This document shows positions 18,479-28,060 of a stretch of DNA of 64,000 nt, piece after piece. Each line of letters starts with the position of its first letter. Position 1 is the first letter of the stretch. The translations under genes were made by a program, and so were the position numbers. The stretch is from assembly GCF_900176475.1 (NCBI RefSeq), contig NZ_FWXX01000003.1, positions 248,001 to 312,000 on the forward strand, in the 5' to 3' direction. The DNA is from Tropicibacter naphthalenivorans. Its GTDB lineage: Bacteria > Pseudomonadota > Alphaproteobacteria > Rhodobacterales > Rhodobacteraceae. The notes below the pieces were generated by a model. The model saw nothing but the letters and a program-made list of their open reading frames with translations. It was not told the DNA's origin and searched no databases.

Positions 18479-18678
18479 GATTTGTCCTTAGTTTTTAAGC
18501 GCTTTTTGGCGCCGGTTTGCATTTGCCGTAATCGGCTCTCTGACGTCTTTCTGACTGTTACAGGCCTTGGTGTTTTCGACCTGTGCCACCTGTTTTCGGT
18601 GCCTCGCCAACATCGCTTTTGAATCCTAACGCAGCGCTAAGATCGGCACCGAAGATCAGGCAGATTTGATGCAAATGC

Positions 18679-19023
18679 TTATGCTCGTCGTTCCAGCCGA
18701 CGATCGGCAGGGGCATCAATTGTCTGGCGGCGACCCTGTGCATCATATGTGTCCGTGGACCGGCGCACGCGATTCAAATCGCTGATGCGATTGGTGACAT
18801 TGCGCAAACCGGCCAAGGCCTGATCGAACAATTCTTGATTGCGCCGCATCCCGTCGCGGATGGGGGACAGCTCCTCGCTTGACAGGCCGGCCTCGTCCAG
18901 ATCCTCAGCGATTTTTTGCTTTTCTTCCATGATTTCAGCAATTTGGTCAAAATCCCCAGACAAAAGAGCCTGGCGCTCAGCCTTGAGCAATTCCTCCAGG
19001 CGGCGGGTCGTGTCACTGGTCAT
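18679..19023 (-). CDS. Small helical flagellar protein, FlgN-like
   Basis: 114 residues, wholly helical and highly charged (RRLEELLKAERQALLSGDFD at the N-terminus). Size, helicity and position beside flgJ fit an FlgN-type export chaperone for the hook-associated proteins FlgK and FlgL, whose genes are also in the cluster. The pairing of this gene with a FlgJ-like gene (11-base overlap) supports a flagellar role. Similarity to FlgN is by pattern only. Confidence 0.6.
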   Translation of the reverse strand: MTSDTTRRLEELLKAERQALLSGDFDQIAEIMEEKQKIAEDLDEAGLSSEELSPIRDGMRRNQELFDQALAGLRNVTNRISDLNRVRRSTDTYDAQGRRQTIDAPADRRLERRA

Positions 19024-19285
19024 TCATTCTCTCCTTCAATGCGTGATAAAGCGATTCTGCGAGCCCGATTCCGCCTTGGTCGGCCATTTGGCGGGCTTGT
19101 TCGAGGCGCATGAAAGAGGCGAATTGATCTTCGCCAGCGCCACCGCCAAAGGCTTCGGGAGTTTTTCCGACACCGGCGGATTTCAGCATTTCTGCAAGAA
19201 AATTTGCCTCAAGTTCTTTTGCAGCTTTGCGAAGGGCTTGGTCTTGCGAGGGCAGTGTCATCGCTGTCGACGTTGAAATCTCCAT
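19013..19285 (-). CDS. flgJ: FlgJ-like rod-binding protein (no hydrolase domain)
   Basis: 90 residues from the ATG at 19285, which follows GGAGAG. The frame is open further upstream but without a coding pattern. The conserved rod-binding domain is clear: ELEANFLAEMLKSAGVGKTP, then QFASFMRLEQARQMADQGGI. It has only the N-terminal half of enterobacterial FlgJ; the muramidase half is missing, as is usual in alphaproteobacteria. It probably caps the growing rod in the periplasm. It is divergent from fliK with 110 bases between. Confidence 0.88.
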   Translation of the reverse strand: MEISTSTAMTLPSQDQALRKAAKELEANFLAEMLKSAGVGKTPEAFGGGAGEDQFASFMRLEQARQMADQGGIGLAESLYHALKERMNDQ

Positions 19286-19395
19286 TCTTTTCTCTCCAAT
19301 TCGACTCAGTTGAACTGATTTGAAAGTATCTCGGTAAAGAACCGGTAAGGATGTGAGGTCTATTGTGCAGCAGCGGAAGAATTCCCGGAGCGAAC

Positions 19396-22233
19396 ATGCT
19401 GACACAATTGACCAGTCTGCTTGGGCTGACCCAGTCCCCCCAAGCGAGCGATGCGCAAACCCCCGAGAAAGGGGACACGCAATTTTCTGATATCTTTGCA
19501 GAATTAGGCAATGACGCGTCCGGTGCGCGCCCGGAACGCAACCCGGCCGAAGCGGTGAAATCGACCGAAGCACCTGCCACGGATGAGCCAACCGACGTGC
19601 CTGACGAATCGATTCCCGAGACGTCGGAAGACGACGTTGATCTAACGAGGATTGAGGCTCCGGACGTTGTGGAAGAGCATTCCAGCGACCTGCCGCTCAA
19701 GTTTTTTGGCGGCGAGACGTCAGAGAGTCCGGAGACTCGCAAACCGGTACCTGACGCGGAGCCGCCAAAGGCAGAGATGGTGCAACCAAAGGAAAGAAAC
19801 GACGCCGCAGCGCGGCCTGCACGGGCCGAATCGGGCATTGCTCTGAAGGTTGCCGCCCAAGCCACGACCGATCTGCCCAGCAAGGGCGTGCCACCGGCAC
19901 CCGAAAAGAGCGCAGAATCGCTTCCTTTGCAGATGAGTCAGGTCGCGCGCCCGGTAAAAGTGCCGCCAATTGCGACAGTCGAACCCTCGGAGGTGGCCAC
20001 CGCCCCTGCCGTCCGCGCGGCTCGCCACAAGCAGGTTGCCGAGGTTGACATCATAGCTCCGCCGCCTGCACCTCGCATGGCTGTATCGACTCTGGTGGGG
20101 CAACCGAATCCGGCCGCAGCGGCGACCGGAACGGCCACCGTAGAACCCAAGCAAAACGCGATCCCGGTTTTAGCAGCCAAAGAGCTAAAGCCTTGGACGG
20201 CGGGGCTTCAGTCCGCACCAAAGGCAAAAACCTTGCCGCTGATGGCTTCGGCGGCCAAAATGCCGTCTGTGCCGGCTCCCTCGGTCGCTGAGGGAGCGCC
20301 AGATGGGACGCCAAAAGTCACGCCAATTGCGCAGGATATGCCCATCAATGCGCCGAAGTTTGCGTTGTCAGAAACCGATCCTGTCAATCAGCCCAAGCCT
20401 CAAAGCGTCGAAAGATCGGTGGCGGGGCCGGTGACGGTGCCGCAACTTGTCCCGCAGTCTGCCGCAAAGACGGACACTAAAAATGTCGGCGCAGCCCTGC
20501 CCGATCTCGCCCAACTGGTTTCCGAAATGGAGAGCATCGAAGCTAAGCAGCCTATCGGACCTCGCACCGAACCCAGGGCCAAAGCCTTGGAAAGTCGCGG
20601 ACAATTGGGAGAGGTGTCCGTGCGAATTACCTCTGAGCCGCGGGCGTCCGGGGCATCTTCAAAAGTGCATACTCCGGAAAGCACGACAAGAGCTGTCGTG
20701 GATACTCAATCCTTGCCTGCCGCAGACCCGCAGGCTCCGGAGCGCACAGCGTCGGAAGCACCATATACAGACAAGCCTCGGACCGTGGCGCGGCCGATTT
20801 CAGTCGAAAGGGCCGAAAAACCCTCCGAGCCTGTGCGGACCACAAGAACAACGGTTCCCGAATCGCCAACGCCCCTTGCTGAAACCGAGGTGGAACAGGC
20901 AGCGCCGACCCCGCGTACATCCGAGCCGCGCGATTTGCCCCTACCTGATATGCCTAGAGAGCCGCATAAAGCGGTAAGGGCCGATGAGGCGCGGCCAACG
21001 CCGCTGCGCGTCACGGAGCCCGCGCAAGCCCGGACCGAAGTGCAAGTGCATCCGCAAAACGGCACAAGCGTTCACACGCCCGCTCTTGAAAGCGAAGCCG
21101 ACGCTCAGGTGTTCGTGACGCGGTCTTCCGAGTCGCGCGAATGGATCGCAGCTGAAAAACCGACCAAAATCGAGCCGCGAACACAGGCAAACGCCTTTTT
21201 GGCAGGTTTGGGCTCTGATGATGTGGCTGAGACAGTCGCAAAAGAGCGCCCCGTGCCCGCGGCAGCTCGAACAAATGAGATAGAAATTAAGGTCAAAGAT
21301 GTGACCCCAGAGGTGCGCAGCGCGGTTGCAGCGACGAGCACAGATCCAGGTCGGCCCTCGCCCACGGTGCCCCAGCCCGTTGTGGCGCAGGAGCGAGAAT
21401 TGCCGACCCAATCACCGATTTCGCCCCGGTCGCCGCAAGCAGATGGTGACATTCTCGATGATGCCGAAGAGGTTTTTGTTACTCGGAAAGCCACAAGGCC
21501 AGCGGATCCGATCGTGCCGCAAAAACCTGTGCAGCCTAACGCTCCCGCGTTAGAGGCGAAGGTGACGGATGCGATTCACCCCCGCGAGCTCATTCGAAAA
21601 GAGCGCGAAACGCAGGTTGCAATGCCGATGGCGGCCTCGGTGTCCAATGCCAAAGCGCCAGAGATGGCCGCCGTTACTGTCCCGATTCAGGCAATTGCGC
21701 CGGAAATGACGCAGTCTCGCGGTCGTGTGAACGCTCCAACATTGTTTGAAGTGACGGAAGAAGAAGGCGTGGAATTTACGACGATCTCGGCGCCGTCCGA
21801 TGCGCGTGGCCCATCCGCTTCGGCGCAGATCCACCCGGCAACCCCCAATACTCCGGCAACTTCGGCTCAAGTCATACGTCAGATCACCGAAGCCGTGGCA
21901 AGAATGACCGAGGACCGGATTGAGATTCGCCTTAACCCCGAAGAGCTTGGTCAGGTGCGTTTGCAGTTGGTCCACAGCGATCAAGGCATGACCGTCAACA
22001 TTCAAGCGGACCGTCAGGAAACGCTGGATCTCATGCGCCGGCACATTGACCAACTGTCTCGTGACCTCGCGGATGCGGGGTTTGAGGGGGCTGGATTCTC
22101 TTTTGGGGATGACGCTCGAGACGGCCAAAAACCGGGCGCGCGATCCGTGTCTGCGCCTGAACATGTCGAAGATCCAACACCCGCTAATGCTCCGAAATCT
22201 GCGGCCCAGGACGGGCTGGATATCCTTATCTGA
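19396..22233 (+). CDS. fliK: Hook-length control protein FliK, very long form
   Basis: 945 residues from the ATG at 19396 (GGAG five bases upstream); this is about twice the usual length. The body, residues 1 to about 830, is a low-complexity region rich in Pro, Ala, Glu, Thr and Lys with no fold visible. The motif VFVTR occurs twice (about residues 572 and 692). The C-terminal domain carries the FliK signature RIEIRLNPEELGQVRLQLVH. FliK measures the hook and triggers the FlhB switch; the disordered part acts as ruler. It is followed by flgD after 8 bases. Confidence 0.92.
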   Translation: MLTQLTSLLGLTQSPQASDAQTPEKGDTQFSDIFAELGNDASGARPERNPAEAVKSTEAPATDEPTDVPDESIPETSEDDVDLTRIEAPDVVEEHSSDLPLKFFGGETSESPETRKPVPDAEPPKAEMVQPKERNDAAARPARAESGIALKVAAQATTDLPSKGVPPAPEKSAESLPLQMSQVARPVKVPPIATVEPSEVATAPAVRAARHKQVAEVDIIAPPPAPRMAVSTLVGQPNPAAAATGTATVEPKQNAIPVLAAKELKPWTAGLQSAPKAKTLPLMASAAKMPSVPAPSVAEGAPDGTPKVTPIAQDMPINAPKFALSETDPVNQPKPQSVERSVAGPVTVPQLVPQSAAKTDTKNVGAALPDLAQLVSEMESIEAKQPIGPRTEPRAKALESRGQLGEVSVRITSEPRASGASSKVHTPESTTRAVVDTQSLPAADPQAPERTASEAPYTDKPRTVARPISVERAEKPSEPVRTTRTTVPESPTPLAETEVEQAAPTPRTSEPRDLPLPDMPREPHKAVRADEARPTPLRVTEPAQARTEVQVHPQNGTSVHTPALESEADAQVFVTRSSESREWIAAEKPTKIEPRTQANAFLAGLGSDDVAETVAKERPVPAAARTNEIEIKVKDVTPEVRSAVAATSTDPGRPSPTVPQPVVAQERELPTQSPISPRSPQADGDILDDAEEVFVTRKATRPADPIVPQKPVQPNAPALEAKVTDAIHPRELIRKERETQVAMPMAASVSNAKAPEMAAVTVPIQAIAPEMTQSRGRVNAPTLFEVTEEEGVEFTTISAPSDARGPSASAQIHPATPNTPATSAQVIRQITEAVARMTEDRIEIRLNPEELGQVRLQLVHSDQGMTVNIQADRQETLDLMRRHIDQLSRDLADAGFEGAGFSFGDDARDGQKPGARSVSAPEHVEDPTPANAPKSAAQDGLDILI

Positions 22234-22241
22234 GGTTCAAA

Positions 22242-22940
22242 ATGGTAGAAATCAGTGGCACTCAGCCGTTTCAAACCACCGCGCAAAGCGGCACCACTTC
22301 CGCCCCAAGCGAAAGTGCGCGTGCGGTGGTCAGCTCGGATTTTGAGACGTTTCTCAAAATGATGACGGTTCAGGTTCAGAACCAAGATCCGCTCAATCCG
22401 ATCGATTCGTCGGACTATGCAACCCAGTTGGCTACCTTTTCATCGGTGGAACAGCAGGTCCTTACGAATGAGCTTTTGACCTCGATGAAAACGCTGCTGT
22501 CCGGCGGCGTAGAGGCGCCCGGTGAGGTCTTGCGCGGCTACTCGGATTGGGTCGGCATGGAGGCCTTGGTCGAAGAGCCTGTTCAATTCAGCGGCCAGCC
22601 GATTGATGTTCGGGCAGATTTTGCGCCGAACGCGAATAGCGCGATGCTTGTCGTCCGCGATTCCGAAGGGGTTGAGTTGGAACGATTTGTCCTGAATGAA
22701 AATCAAAGCCATGTCAGCTGGAGCGGACGCGATGCCTCAGGCCAGATGCACCCACAGGGCGTCTACTCTTTCGAAGTCGAAAGCTTTTTCCTGGATGAAT
22801 TGATCGACACCAGTCCGGCCGCCGTTTACAGCAACATTAACGAAGTCTGGGCAGAATCCGGCACGGCCAAACTGCGGCTGTCCGATGGGACGGAGATGGA
22901 CGCAAACAACGTTATCGGTTTGCGTGAACCGGTGGTTTAA
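22242..22940 (+). CDS. flgD: Flagellar hook capping protein FlgD
   Basis: 232 residues. The conserved N-terminal block is present: FETFLKMMTVQVQNQDPLNP, then IDSSDYATQLATFSSVEQQV, followed by a FlgD Ig-like domain (HVSWSGRDASGQMHPQGVYS). FlgD caps the hook during assembly and is later discarded. It closes the flagellar cluster. The hook gene flgE is not in the window. Confidence 0.96.
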   Translation: MVEISGTQPFQTTAQSGTTSAPSESARAVVSSDFETFLKMMTVQVQNQDPLNPIDSSDYATQLATFSSVEQQVLTNELLTSMKTLLSGGVEAPGEVLRGYSDWVGMEALVEEPVQFSGQPIDVRADFAPNANSAMLVVRDSEGVELERFVLNENQSHVSWSGRDASGQMHPQGVYSFEVESFFLDELIDTSPAAVYSNINEVWAESGTAKLRLSDGTEMDANNVIGLREPVV

Positions 22941-23274
22941 GCATCGCGATGGCGCCTCAAGCGTCAAATCCGCAACAATCCGCTTGCAATTTGAGCACGC
23001 AATTAACACAGGTTAATGCGCAAGAAAGGTCGCCCTAAAAACATGCCTAATGTACTGAAAACAATTGCTTGTTTTCGATTGTTTGATCTTCGTGTGTGAT
23101 CGTCTAACCTATGATTGGCACGGCGCGTGTTCAATCGCGCCGATGGGATGGCGGGACTGCTGCTGAAAAAGCTGCGCCTGCAAAAAATGTGGTTTGAACG
23201 AGTGCTGTGTTGTGTATAAATTCAAAGGCATCGGGTGCTTTTTGCGCCCTTGTACGTATAGTCTGGAGAACACC
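22941..23274. other. Non-coding gap with two hairpins after flgD
   Basis: This 334-base gap has no convincing gene. It contains a perfect A/T hairpin at 23058-23075 (AAAACAA/TTGTTTT, loop TTGC) and a perfect GC hairpin at 23121-23142 (CGGCGCG/CGCGCCG, loop of 8). It also has TTAA-N6-TTAA near 22995, one base short of the CtrA spacing. The first hairpin may terminate flgD. The second is of unknown role. Confidence 0.5.
23194..23220 (+). promoter_or_regulatory. Possible promoter of the small exported protein gene
   Basis: TTGAAC (23194-23199) and TATAAA (23215-23220) are separated by 15 bases, two short of the ideal. They lie 54 bases before the ATG at 23275. The hexamers are good but the spacing is poor, so this is tentative. 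Confidence 0.35.
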
Positions 23275-23445
23275 ATGAAAAAGCTTATGATTTCTGCGGC
23301 CGCAGTTCTTGCCGCCGCTCCGGCCTTCGCACAGGAAGCAGACCCGTTTGTTTCCTCCGTTGGTCTCGCATTCCTGCCGATGATGATCGTTGGCACCATC
23401 GCGACTGTTGTTGTTGTGGCAGCTGCGACCTCCGGCACCGACTGA
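23275..23445 (+). CDS. Small exported membrane-anchored protein, unknown function
   Basis: 56 residues from the ATG at 23275, with GGAG seven bases upstream. A Sec signal peptide (MKKLMISAAAVLAAAPAFAQ) leaves a mature chain of about 36 residues. This is one hydrophobic segment (LPMMIVGTIATVVVVAAATS) with a short acidic start and end. The gene has its own upstream region and a strong terminator, so it appears to be an independent, probably well-expressed transcription unit. No function is recognised. Small proteins of this shape are common in Rhodobacterales. Confidence 0.7.
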   Translation: MKKLMISAAAVLAAAPAFAQEADPFVSSVGLAFLPMMIVGTIATVVVVAAATSGTD

Positions 23446-23471
23446 GTTTCAGACGAACTCGGAATGATTTG

Positions 23472-23500
23472 AAACGGCGGCTGAGAGGCTGCCGTTTTTC
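23472..23500 (+). terminator. Terminator of the small exported protein gene
   Basis: A 10-base-pair stem (AAACGGCGGC/GCTGCCGTTT, one G-U pair) with a 6-base loop is followed by TTCTTTTC. It also faces the end of ubiB on the other strand. Confidence 0.85.
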
Positions 23501-23525
23501 TTTTCATAGGGTTAGCCCAAGGGGG

Positions 23526-25058
23526 TTAGCCTAGATGCAACCCGATCGAAGCGACGGTCAGACCCATAAGCAGACCAACACCGAGCCAAGTGAATCGCGC
23601 AGCCCACGGTTTGGCCCGGTTTTGCGGTTCAGGCTGAGACTGTTTGATCAGCGCAGCTTCGACCAGTTTTGGCAGTCTCGGACCGAACCGGGCCATCACC
23701 AGCGCTGTTTTCCACAAATCGGCGCCGACAGCACGCGGGCCAATCGACTGCTTGATGTAGGCCTCAACCACGGGTTGGGCGACCTTCCAGATGTTCATAT
23801 GCGGATCGAGCGATCGCGCGACGCCTTCGACCACGACCATGGTGCGTTGCAGCAAGATCAGTTCGGTTCGTGTCTCCATGCCGAAACGTTCAGTGACTTC
23901 AAACAGATAGGCCAAAAGTTTGCCCATCGAAATGCCGGTGGCGTCCATGCCAAAGATAGGCTCGCCCACCGCCCGCAGGGCGCGCGCAAACTCATCGACG
24001 TCCTGATCGGCGGGCACATAGCCCGCTTCGAAATGCACTTCGGCCACGCGTTTGTAGTCACGCCGGATAAAGCCAAAGAGGATCTCGGCGTAGACGCGGC
24101 GGGTGTATTCATCAATATGTCCCATGATTCCAAAATCATAGGCGATGATGTCCCCGTTTGCGGCGACCTTTAGGTTCCCTTGGTGCATGTCGGCGTGGAA
24201 ATACCCGTCGCGCAAGGCGTGGTTGAGGAACAGTTGTAAAACCCGTTCCGATAAGATCGTGCGATCATGGCCAGCGGCATCAATTGCGTCGTTGTCGCCC
24301 AGCGGAACGCCTTCTGCCCAGGTCATCGTCATCACGCGGCGGCCGGACAGGTTCCATTTGATTTGCGGCAGCTGAAAGCCTTCGTCGTCCTTGGTGTTCG
24401 CGGAGAATTCACTGGAAGCTGCTGATTCCAAACGAAGATCCAACTCTCCGTTCACCACGCCTTCGAAATGTTCGATCACGTCGCGGGGGCGCAGGCGGCG
24501 CGACGCGGGGGACAGCGCCTCGATCATGCCGGCTGCGAAATAAAAGGCGTCGATGTCCTTGCGGAACGCGCGCTCGATTCCGGGACGCAGCACTTTGACG
24601 GCGACGGTTTCGCCGGTCTCGGACAGGGTCGCCTTGTGCACCTGCGCGATCGACGCGGCTGCGACCGGATCGGAAAACCCGGAAAAGACGGCTTCGATGG
24701 GTTGGCCAAGCTCTTCGGCCACTTGAGTTTTCGCCACTTCGACCGAGAAGGGGGGCAGTTTGTCCTGCAAAACACGAAGCTGCTGCGCCATATCCGCGCC
24801 GACCACATCGGGACGAGTCGACATGATCTGGCCGAATTTGATGTAGGCGGGGCCAAGCGCGGACAGTGCGCGCACCACCGGCGGCTGCGAGGGGTCGCCT
24901 TCGTAGCCGAGCCACTTGAACGGCCAGGCCAGGACCCGTGCGGCCATGCGCAATGGCACCGGCGTGTCGAACGCCTCAAGGGCGACCCCCATTGCGCCGG
25001 TACGCTCAAAAGTTGCGCCAGTGCGGATCAGGCGCCAGATGTTATGCGGACCGCGCAT
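23526..25058 (-). CDS. ubiB: Ubiquinone biosynthesis ATPase/kinase-like protein UbiB
   Basis: 510 residues of the ABC1/ADCK family. The family motif KFGQ (AYIKFGQIMSTRPD) is near residue 75, the alanine-rich loop AAASIAQVH near 133, then the lysine in VAVKVLRPG, HADMHQGNL as the catalytic loop and DFG (IIAYDFGIMG). One or two C-terminal membrane segments end the protein (LGVGLLMGLTVASIGLHLG). UbiB supports coenzyme Q synthesis at the inner membrane by ATP-dependent handling of lipid intermediates. It follows ubiE with one base between. Confidence 0.95.
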   Translation of the reverse strand: MRGPHNIWRLIRTGATFERTGAMGVALEAFDTPVPLRMAARVLAWPFKWLGYEGDPSQPPVVRALSALGPAYIKFGQIMSTRPDVVGADMAQQLRVLQDKLPPFSVEVAKTQVAEELGQPIEAVFSGFSDPVAAASIAQVHKATLSETGETVAVKVLRPGIERAFRKDIDAFYFAAGMIEALSPASRRLRPRDVIEHFEGVVNGELDLRLESAASSEFSANTKDDEGFQLPQIKWNLSGRRVMTMTWAEGVPLGDNDAIDAAGHDRTILSERVLQLFLNHALRDGYFHADMHQGNLKVAANGDIIAYDFGIMGHIDEYTRRVYAEILFGFIRRDYKRVAEVHFEAGYVPADQDVDEFARALRAVGEPIFGMDATGISMGKLLAYLFEVTERFGMETRTELILLQRTMVVVEGVARSLDPHMNIWKVAQPVVEAYIKQSIGPRAVGADLWKTALVMARFGPRLPKLVEAALIKQSQPEPQNRAKPWAARFTWLGVGLLMGLTVASIGLHLG

Positions 25059-25059
25059 C

Positions 25060-25812
25060 TTAGATCTTCCACCCAGAATGCAGGCAGGCGATGCCCATGG
25101 TCAGGTTGCGATACTTGGCATTCTCGAACCCGGCCTTGCGCACCATCCCAAGGAAGGTTTCCTGATCCGGGAATTTGCGAATGGATTCAACGAGGTATTG
25201 ATAAGAATCGCGGTCGTTCGCGATGGCCTGACCCAACCGGGGAATGATGTTAAAGGAGTACAGATCGTAAACCTTTTGCATCAATTCGTTCGGAATTTGC
25301 GAGAACTCCAGCACCATCAAGCGCCCACCGGGCCGCAACACACGATAGGCTTCGTTCAGCGCTTCCTGCGGGCGGGTCACGTTCCGAATGCCAAAGGAAA
25401 TCGTGTAAACGTCAAAGGTGTTGTCGGCAAAGGGCAGCTTCATCGCGTCACCTGTGACCCAATCCAACTGATCCGCCATCGAGCTGGCCTCGGCGCGTTT
25501 GCGTCCTTCGACCAGCATCGATTCGGTCAGGTCAAACACGGTCGAATGCGCGTGCCCGGCGCGTTTGAGGAACCGGAAAGAGATGTCGCCCGTCCCGCCA
25601 GCCACATCGAGCAGCTTTTGACCGGGGCGCGGCGCAAGCCAATCCATCATCGCGTCTTTCCAGATGCGATGGATGCCCATGGACATGGCGTCGTTCATCA
25701 CGTCGTATTTTGACGCAACAGAGGTAAAGACGCCCTGAACCTTTCCGGCCTTTTCGCCTTCGGGGACCTCTGTGAATCCGAAATGCGTTGTTTTCCCGAT
25801 CTCTTCACTCAT
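25060..25812 (-). CDS. ubiE: Ubiquinone/menaquinone methyltransferase UbiE
   Basis: 250 residues from the ATG at 25812, where the protein starts [13 protein letters not shown] as in other UbiE; longer open frame upstream reads across mutM and is spurious. The SAM-binding glycine motif [12 protein letters not shown] and the class signature [15 protein letters not shown] are both present, plus ISFGIRNVT. It carries out C-methylation of the quinone ring. The operon ubiE-ubiB runs on the minus strand and is divergent from mutM with 74 bases between. Confidence 0.96.
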   Translation of the reverse strand: MSEEIGKTTHFGFTEVPEGEKAGKVQGVFTSVASKYDVMNDAMSMGIHRIWKDAMMDWLAPRPGQKLLDVAGGTGDISFRFLKRAGHAHSTVFDLTESMLVEGRKRAEASSMADQLDWVTGDAMKLPFADNTFDVYTISFGIRNVTRPQEALNEAYRVLRPGGRLMVLEFSQIPNELMQKVYDLYSFNIIPRLGQAIANDRDSYQYLVESIRKFPDQETFLGMVRKAGFENAKYRNLTMGIACLHSGWKI

Positions 25813-25886
25813 GGCCTTGCTGTCCTTATGTTCAGGGCCTTCATATGACTGCCGTTCACGCGATACAATCGACAGGACCTTTAGAT

Positions 25887-26738
25887 ATGCCCGAATTGCC
25901 CGAAGTCGAGACAGTCCGTCGCGGTTTGGCCCCCGCGATGGAAGGTGTGGTGATCGCCCGCGCCCAGGTGAATCGCCCCGATTTGCGCTGGCCCTTCCCG
26001 GAAAACATGGCGCAGCGGCTGACCGGCGCGCGGGTCGAGCGGCTGCGGCGTCGGTCCAAGTACATTCTGGCGGACCTGTCGACGGGCGAGACCTTGTTGA
26101 TTCACTTAGGCATGTCGGGGCGGATGCTGGTGTCGGGCGACCCATTGGGACAGTTCGTCCACGAACATCCTGCGCCGGAAAAGCATGATCACGTGGTGTT
26201 CGACATGGATAACGGCGCACGGATCACCTTCAACGACCCCCGGCGCTTTGGCGCGATGGATCTGCTGGACACGGCGACCGCGGAACAGCACCCCTTGCTG
26301 GCCAAGCTGGGGCCAGAGCCCTTGGGGAACGCCTTTAACGAATCCCACCTTGTCGGGCAGGTGAAACCTCGGGCGATGCCTATTAAATCAGCGCTTTTGG
26401 ATCAAAAAATCGTCTCGGGCCTTGGGAACATTTACGTTTGCGAAGCGCTTTACCGTGGCAGAATTCACCCAGCCCGCCGGTCGAACAAGATCAGCGAAGC
26501 GCGGATTGCCGCATTGGTTCCGATCATCCGCGAGGTGCTGGAACAAGCCATCGAAGCGGGGGGATCATCGCTCAAGGATTTCCGCCAAGCCGATGGAGAA
26601 CTTGGATATTTTCAGCATAGCTTTGACGTCTACGGTCGCGAAGGCGCCCCCTGTCGGACCCCCGGTTGCACCGATGAAATCAAGCGAATCGTGCAGTCGG
26701 GGCGGTCAACTTTTTACTGTCCAAACTGTCAAAGATAG
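25887..26738 (+). CDS. mutM: Formamidopyrimidine-DNA glycosylase MutM (Fpg)
   Basis: 283 residues from the ATG at 25887; the sequence [14 protein letters not shown] gives the catalytic N-terminal proline and Glu-3. The C-terminal zinc finger is complete ([20 protein letters not shown] then FYCPNCQR). The enzyme removes 8-oxoguanine and formamidopyrimidines and nicks the abasic site. The mutM-ubiE divergent pair is frequent in alphaproteobacteria, though the two functions are unrelated. Confidence 0.97.
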   Translation: MPELPEVETVRRGLAPAMEGVVIARAQVNRPDLRWPFPENMAQRLTGARVERLRRRSKYILADLSTGETLLIHLGMSGRMLVSGDPLGQFVHEHPAPEKHDHVVFDMDNGARITFNDPRRFGAMDLLDTATAEQHPLLAKLGPEPLGNAFNESHLVGQVKPRAMPIKSALLDQKIVSGLGNIYVCEALYRGRIHPARRSNKISEARIAALVPIIREVLEQAIEAGGSSLKDFRQADGELGYFQHSFDVYGREGAPCRTPGCTDEIKRIVQSGRSTFYCPNCQR

Positions 26739-26800
26739 CTTGATCGATATGAATGAAGTGCTAAGCCTTCCAGACTACGAAACGGACGGAGCCCGATCAC

Positions 26801-27577
26801 ATGGCCTATGAGACGATCATCGTCGAAGTAGAAGATCACGTCGCGACCATCAAACTGAACCGCCCCGACGCGCTGAATGCGCTGAACAGCCACCTGTTGG
26901 GTGAGCTGTCGACGGCGCTTGCAGAGGCGGACAGCAACGACAAGGTGCGCTGCATCATCATCACCGGCTCGCCCAAAGCGTTCGCCGCAGGTGCAGACAT
27001 CAAGGAAATGTCGGAAAAATCCTATGTCGACATGTATCTGTCGGATTTCTTCGGCGGCGAAGGCAAGGCGATCACCTCGACGCGCAAGCCGATCATCGCG
27101 GCGGTCGCGGGCTACGCGCTGGGCGGTGGCTGCGAGCTGGCGATGATGTGCGACTTTATCATCGCGGCGGACACGGCCAAGTTCGGCCAGCCCGAGATCA
27201 ACCTTGGCGTCATCGCCGGGCTTGGCGGCACGCAGCGCCTGACCCGCTACATTGGTAAATCCAAGGCGATGGACATGAACCTGACTGGCCGCTTCATGGA
27301 TGCCGAAGAGGCAGAGCGTTCCGGGCTGGTGTCCCGCGTCGTGCCCGCCAAACAGCTGATGGAAGAGGCCAAGAGCGCCGCGGAAAAGATCGCTGAAAAG
27401 TCGATGATCTCGGCGATCGCCGCCAAGGAATCGGTCAACCGCGCCTATGAGACGACGCTGGCCGAAGGTCTGCTCTACGAGCGTCGCCTGTTCCACTCGC
27501 TCTTCGCGACCGAGGACCAGAAGGAAGGCATGGCCGCCTTCATGGAAAAGCGCACCGCGCAGTTCCGCGACCGCTAA
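26801..27577 (+). CDS. Enoyl-CoA hydratase (crotonase family)
   Basis: 258 residues, a full single-domain crotonase. The oxyanion-hole region AAGADIKEM and the segment [20 protein letters not shown], followed by [19 protein letters not shown], match short-chain enoyl-CoA hydratases with both catalytic glutamates (E in CELA and in QPEI). It likely hydrates 2-enoyl-CoA in fatty-acid beta-oxidation. It starts 62 bases after mutM and ends in a hairpin. The precise chain-length preference cannot be read. Confidence 0.92.
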   Translation: MAYETIIVEVEDHVATIKLNRPDALNALNSHLLGELSTALAEADSNDKVRCIIITGSPKAFAAGADIKEMSEKSYVDMYLSDFFGGEGKAITSTRKPIIAAVAGYALGGGCELAMMCDFIIAADTAKFGQPEINLGVIAGLGGTQRLTRYIGKSKAMDMNLTGRFMDAEEAERSGLVSRVVPAKQLMEEAKSAAEKIAEKSMISAIAAKESVNRAYETTLAEGLLYERRLFHSLFATEDQKEGMAAFMEKRTAQFRDR

Positions 27578-27595
27578 GCGGCATATCTACTTGTC

Positions 27596-27624
27596 GGGCG
27601 CCTGTAAAATCTGTATAGGCGCCC
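27596..27624 (+). terminator. Hairpin after the enoyl-CoA hydratase gene
   Basis: A perfect 8-base-pair stem (GGGCGCCT/AGGCGCCC) with a 13-base loop begins 18 bases after the stop. No T run follows, so it may be a weak or factor-dependent terminator. Confidence 0.45.
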
Positions 27625-27737
27625 ATGATACATGCGCGTGATGCCCGCTCAGGCAAGAATCGGTCCCGTTGATCTTGATCGGGTCTGTGTCAGGCATTGC
27701 GCTTTTAACAGAACCTTAAGAACCAGGAACGATCATC

Positions 27738-28001
27738 ATGGCAAATTCGCCCCAGGCTAAAAAGCGCGCCCGTCAGAACGAAACCCGTTTTGCGATCAAC
27801 AAGTCTCGCCGTTCGCGCATCCGCACCGCGATCCGCAAGGTCGAAGAAGCAATCGCATCGGGTGACAAAGACGCAGCCGCAGCAGCCCTGAAAGCCGCTC
27901 AGCCCGAGCTGATGCGCGGCGTCACCAAAGGTGTTTTCCACAAGAACACCGCCTCCCGCAAGATTTCCCGTCTCGCGGCACGCGTTAAGGCGATCGGCTA
28001 A
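27738..28001 (+). CDS. rpsT: 30S ribosomal protein S20
   Basis: 87 residues, very basic, with the S20 N-terminus [20 protein letters not shown] and the C-terminal pattern [20 protein letters not shown]. It binds 16S rRNA early in assembly of the small subunit. CAGGAACG before the ATG is a modest ribosome site. It forms a single-gene unit closed by a perfect terminator, and sits upstream of dnaA as in many Rhodobacterales. Confidence 0.98.
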   Translation: MANSPQAKKRARQNETRFAINKSRRSRIRTAIRKVEEAIASGDKDAAAAALKAAQPELMRGVTKGVFHKNTASRKISRLAARVKAIG

Positions 28002-28030
28002 TTTGCCACCAGCATATTGTTGGAATTCCG

Positions 28031-28060
28031 AAAGGCACCACTAGATGTGGTGCCTTTTTT
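28031..28060 (+). terminator. rpsT terminator
   Basis: A perfect 11-base-pair stem (AAAGGCACCAC/GTGGTGCCTTT) with a 5-base loop is followed by TTT. It is a textbook intrinsic terminator 30 bases after the rpsT stop. Confidence 0.95.

Noticed and set aside
18500-18530. TTGGC...TTTGCA, sigma-54-like sequence near flagellin
   Set aside because: Spacing is one base short and it points away from the flagellin gene.
25813-26220. N-terminal extension of UbiE (386-codon frame)
   Set aside because: It overlaps the clear start of mutM on the other strand; UbiE starts at 25812 as in relatives.
27934-27942. TTTTCCACA, a one-mismatch DnaA box
   Set aside because: Single copy inside the rpsT coding sequence, without neighbours; most likely chance.
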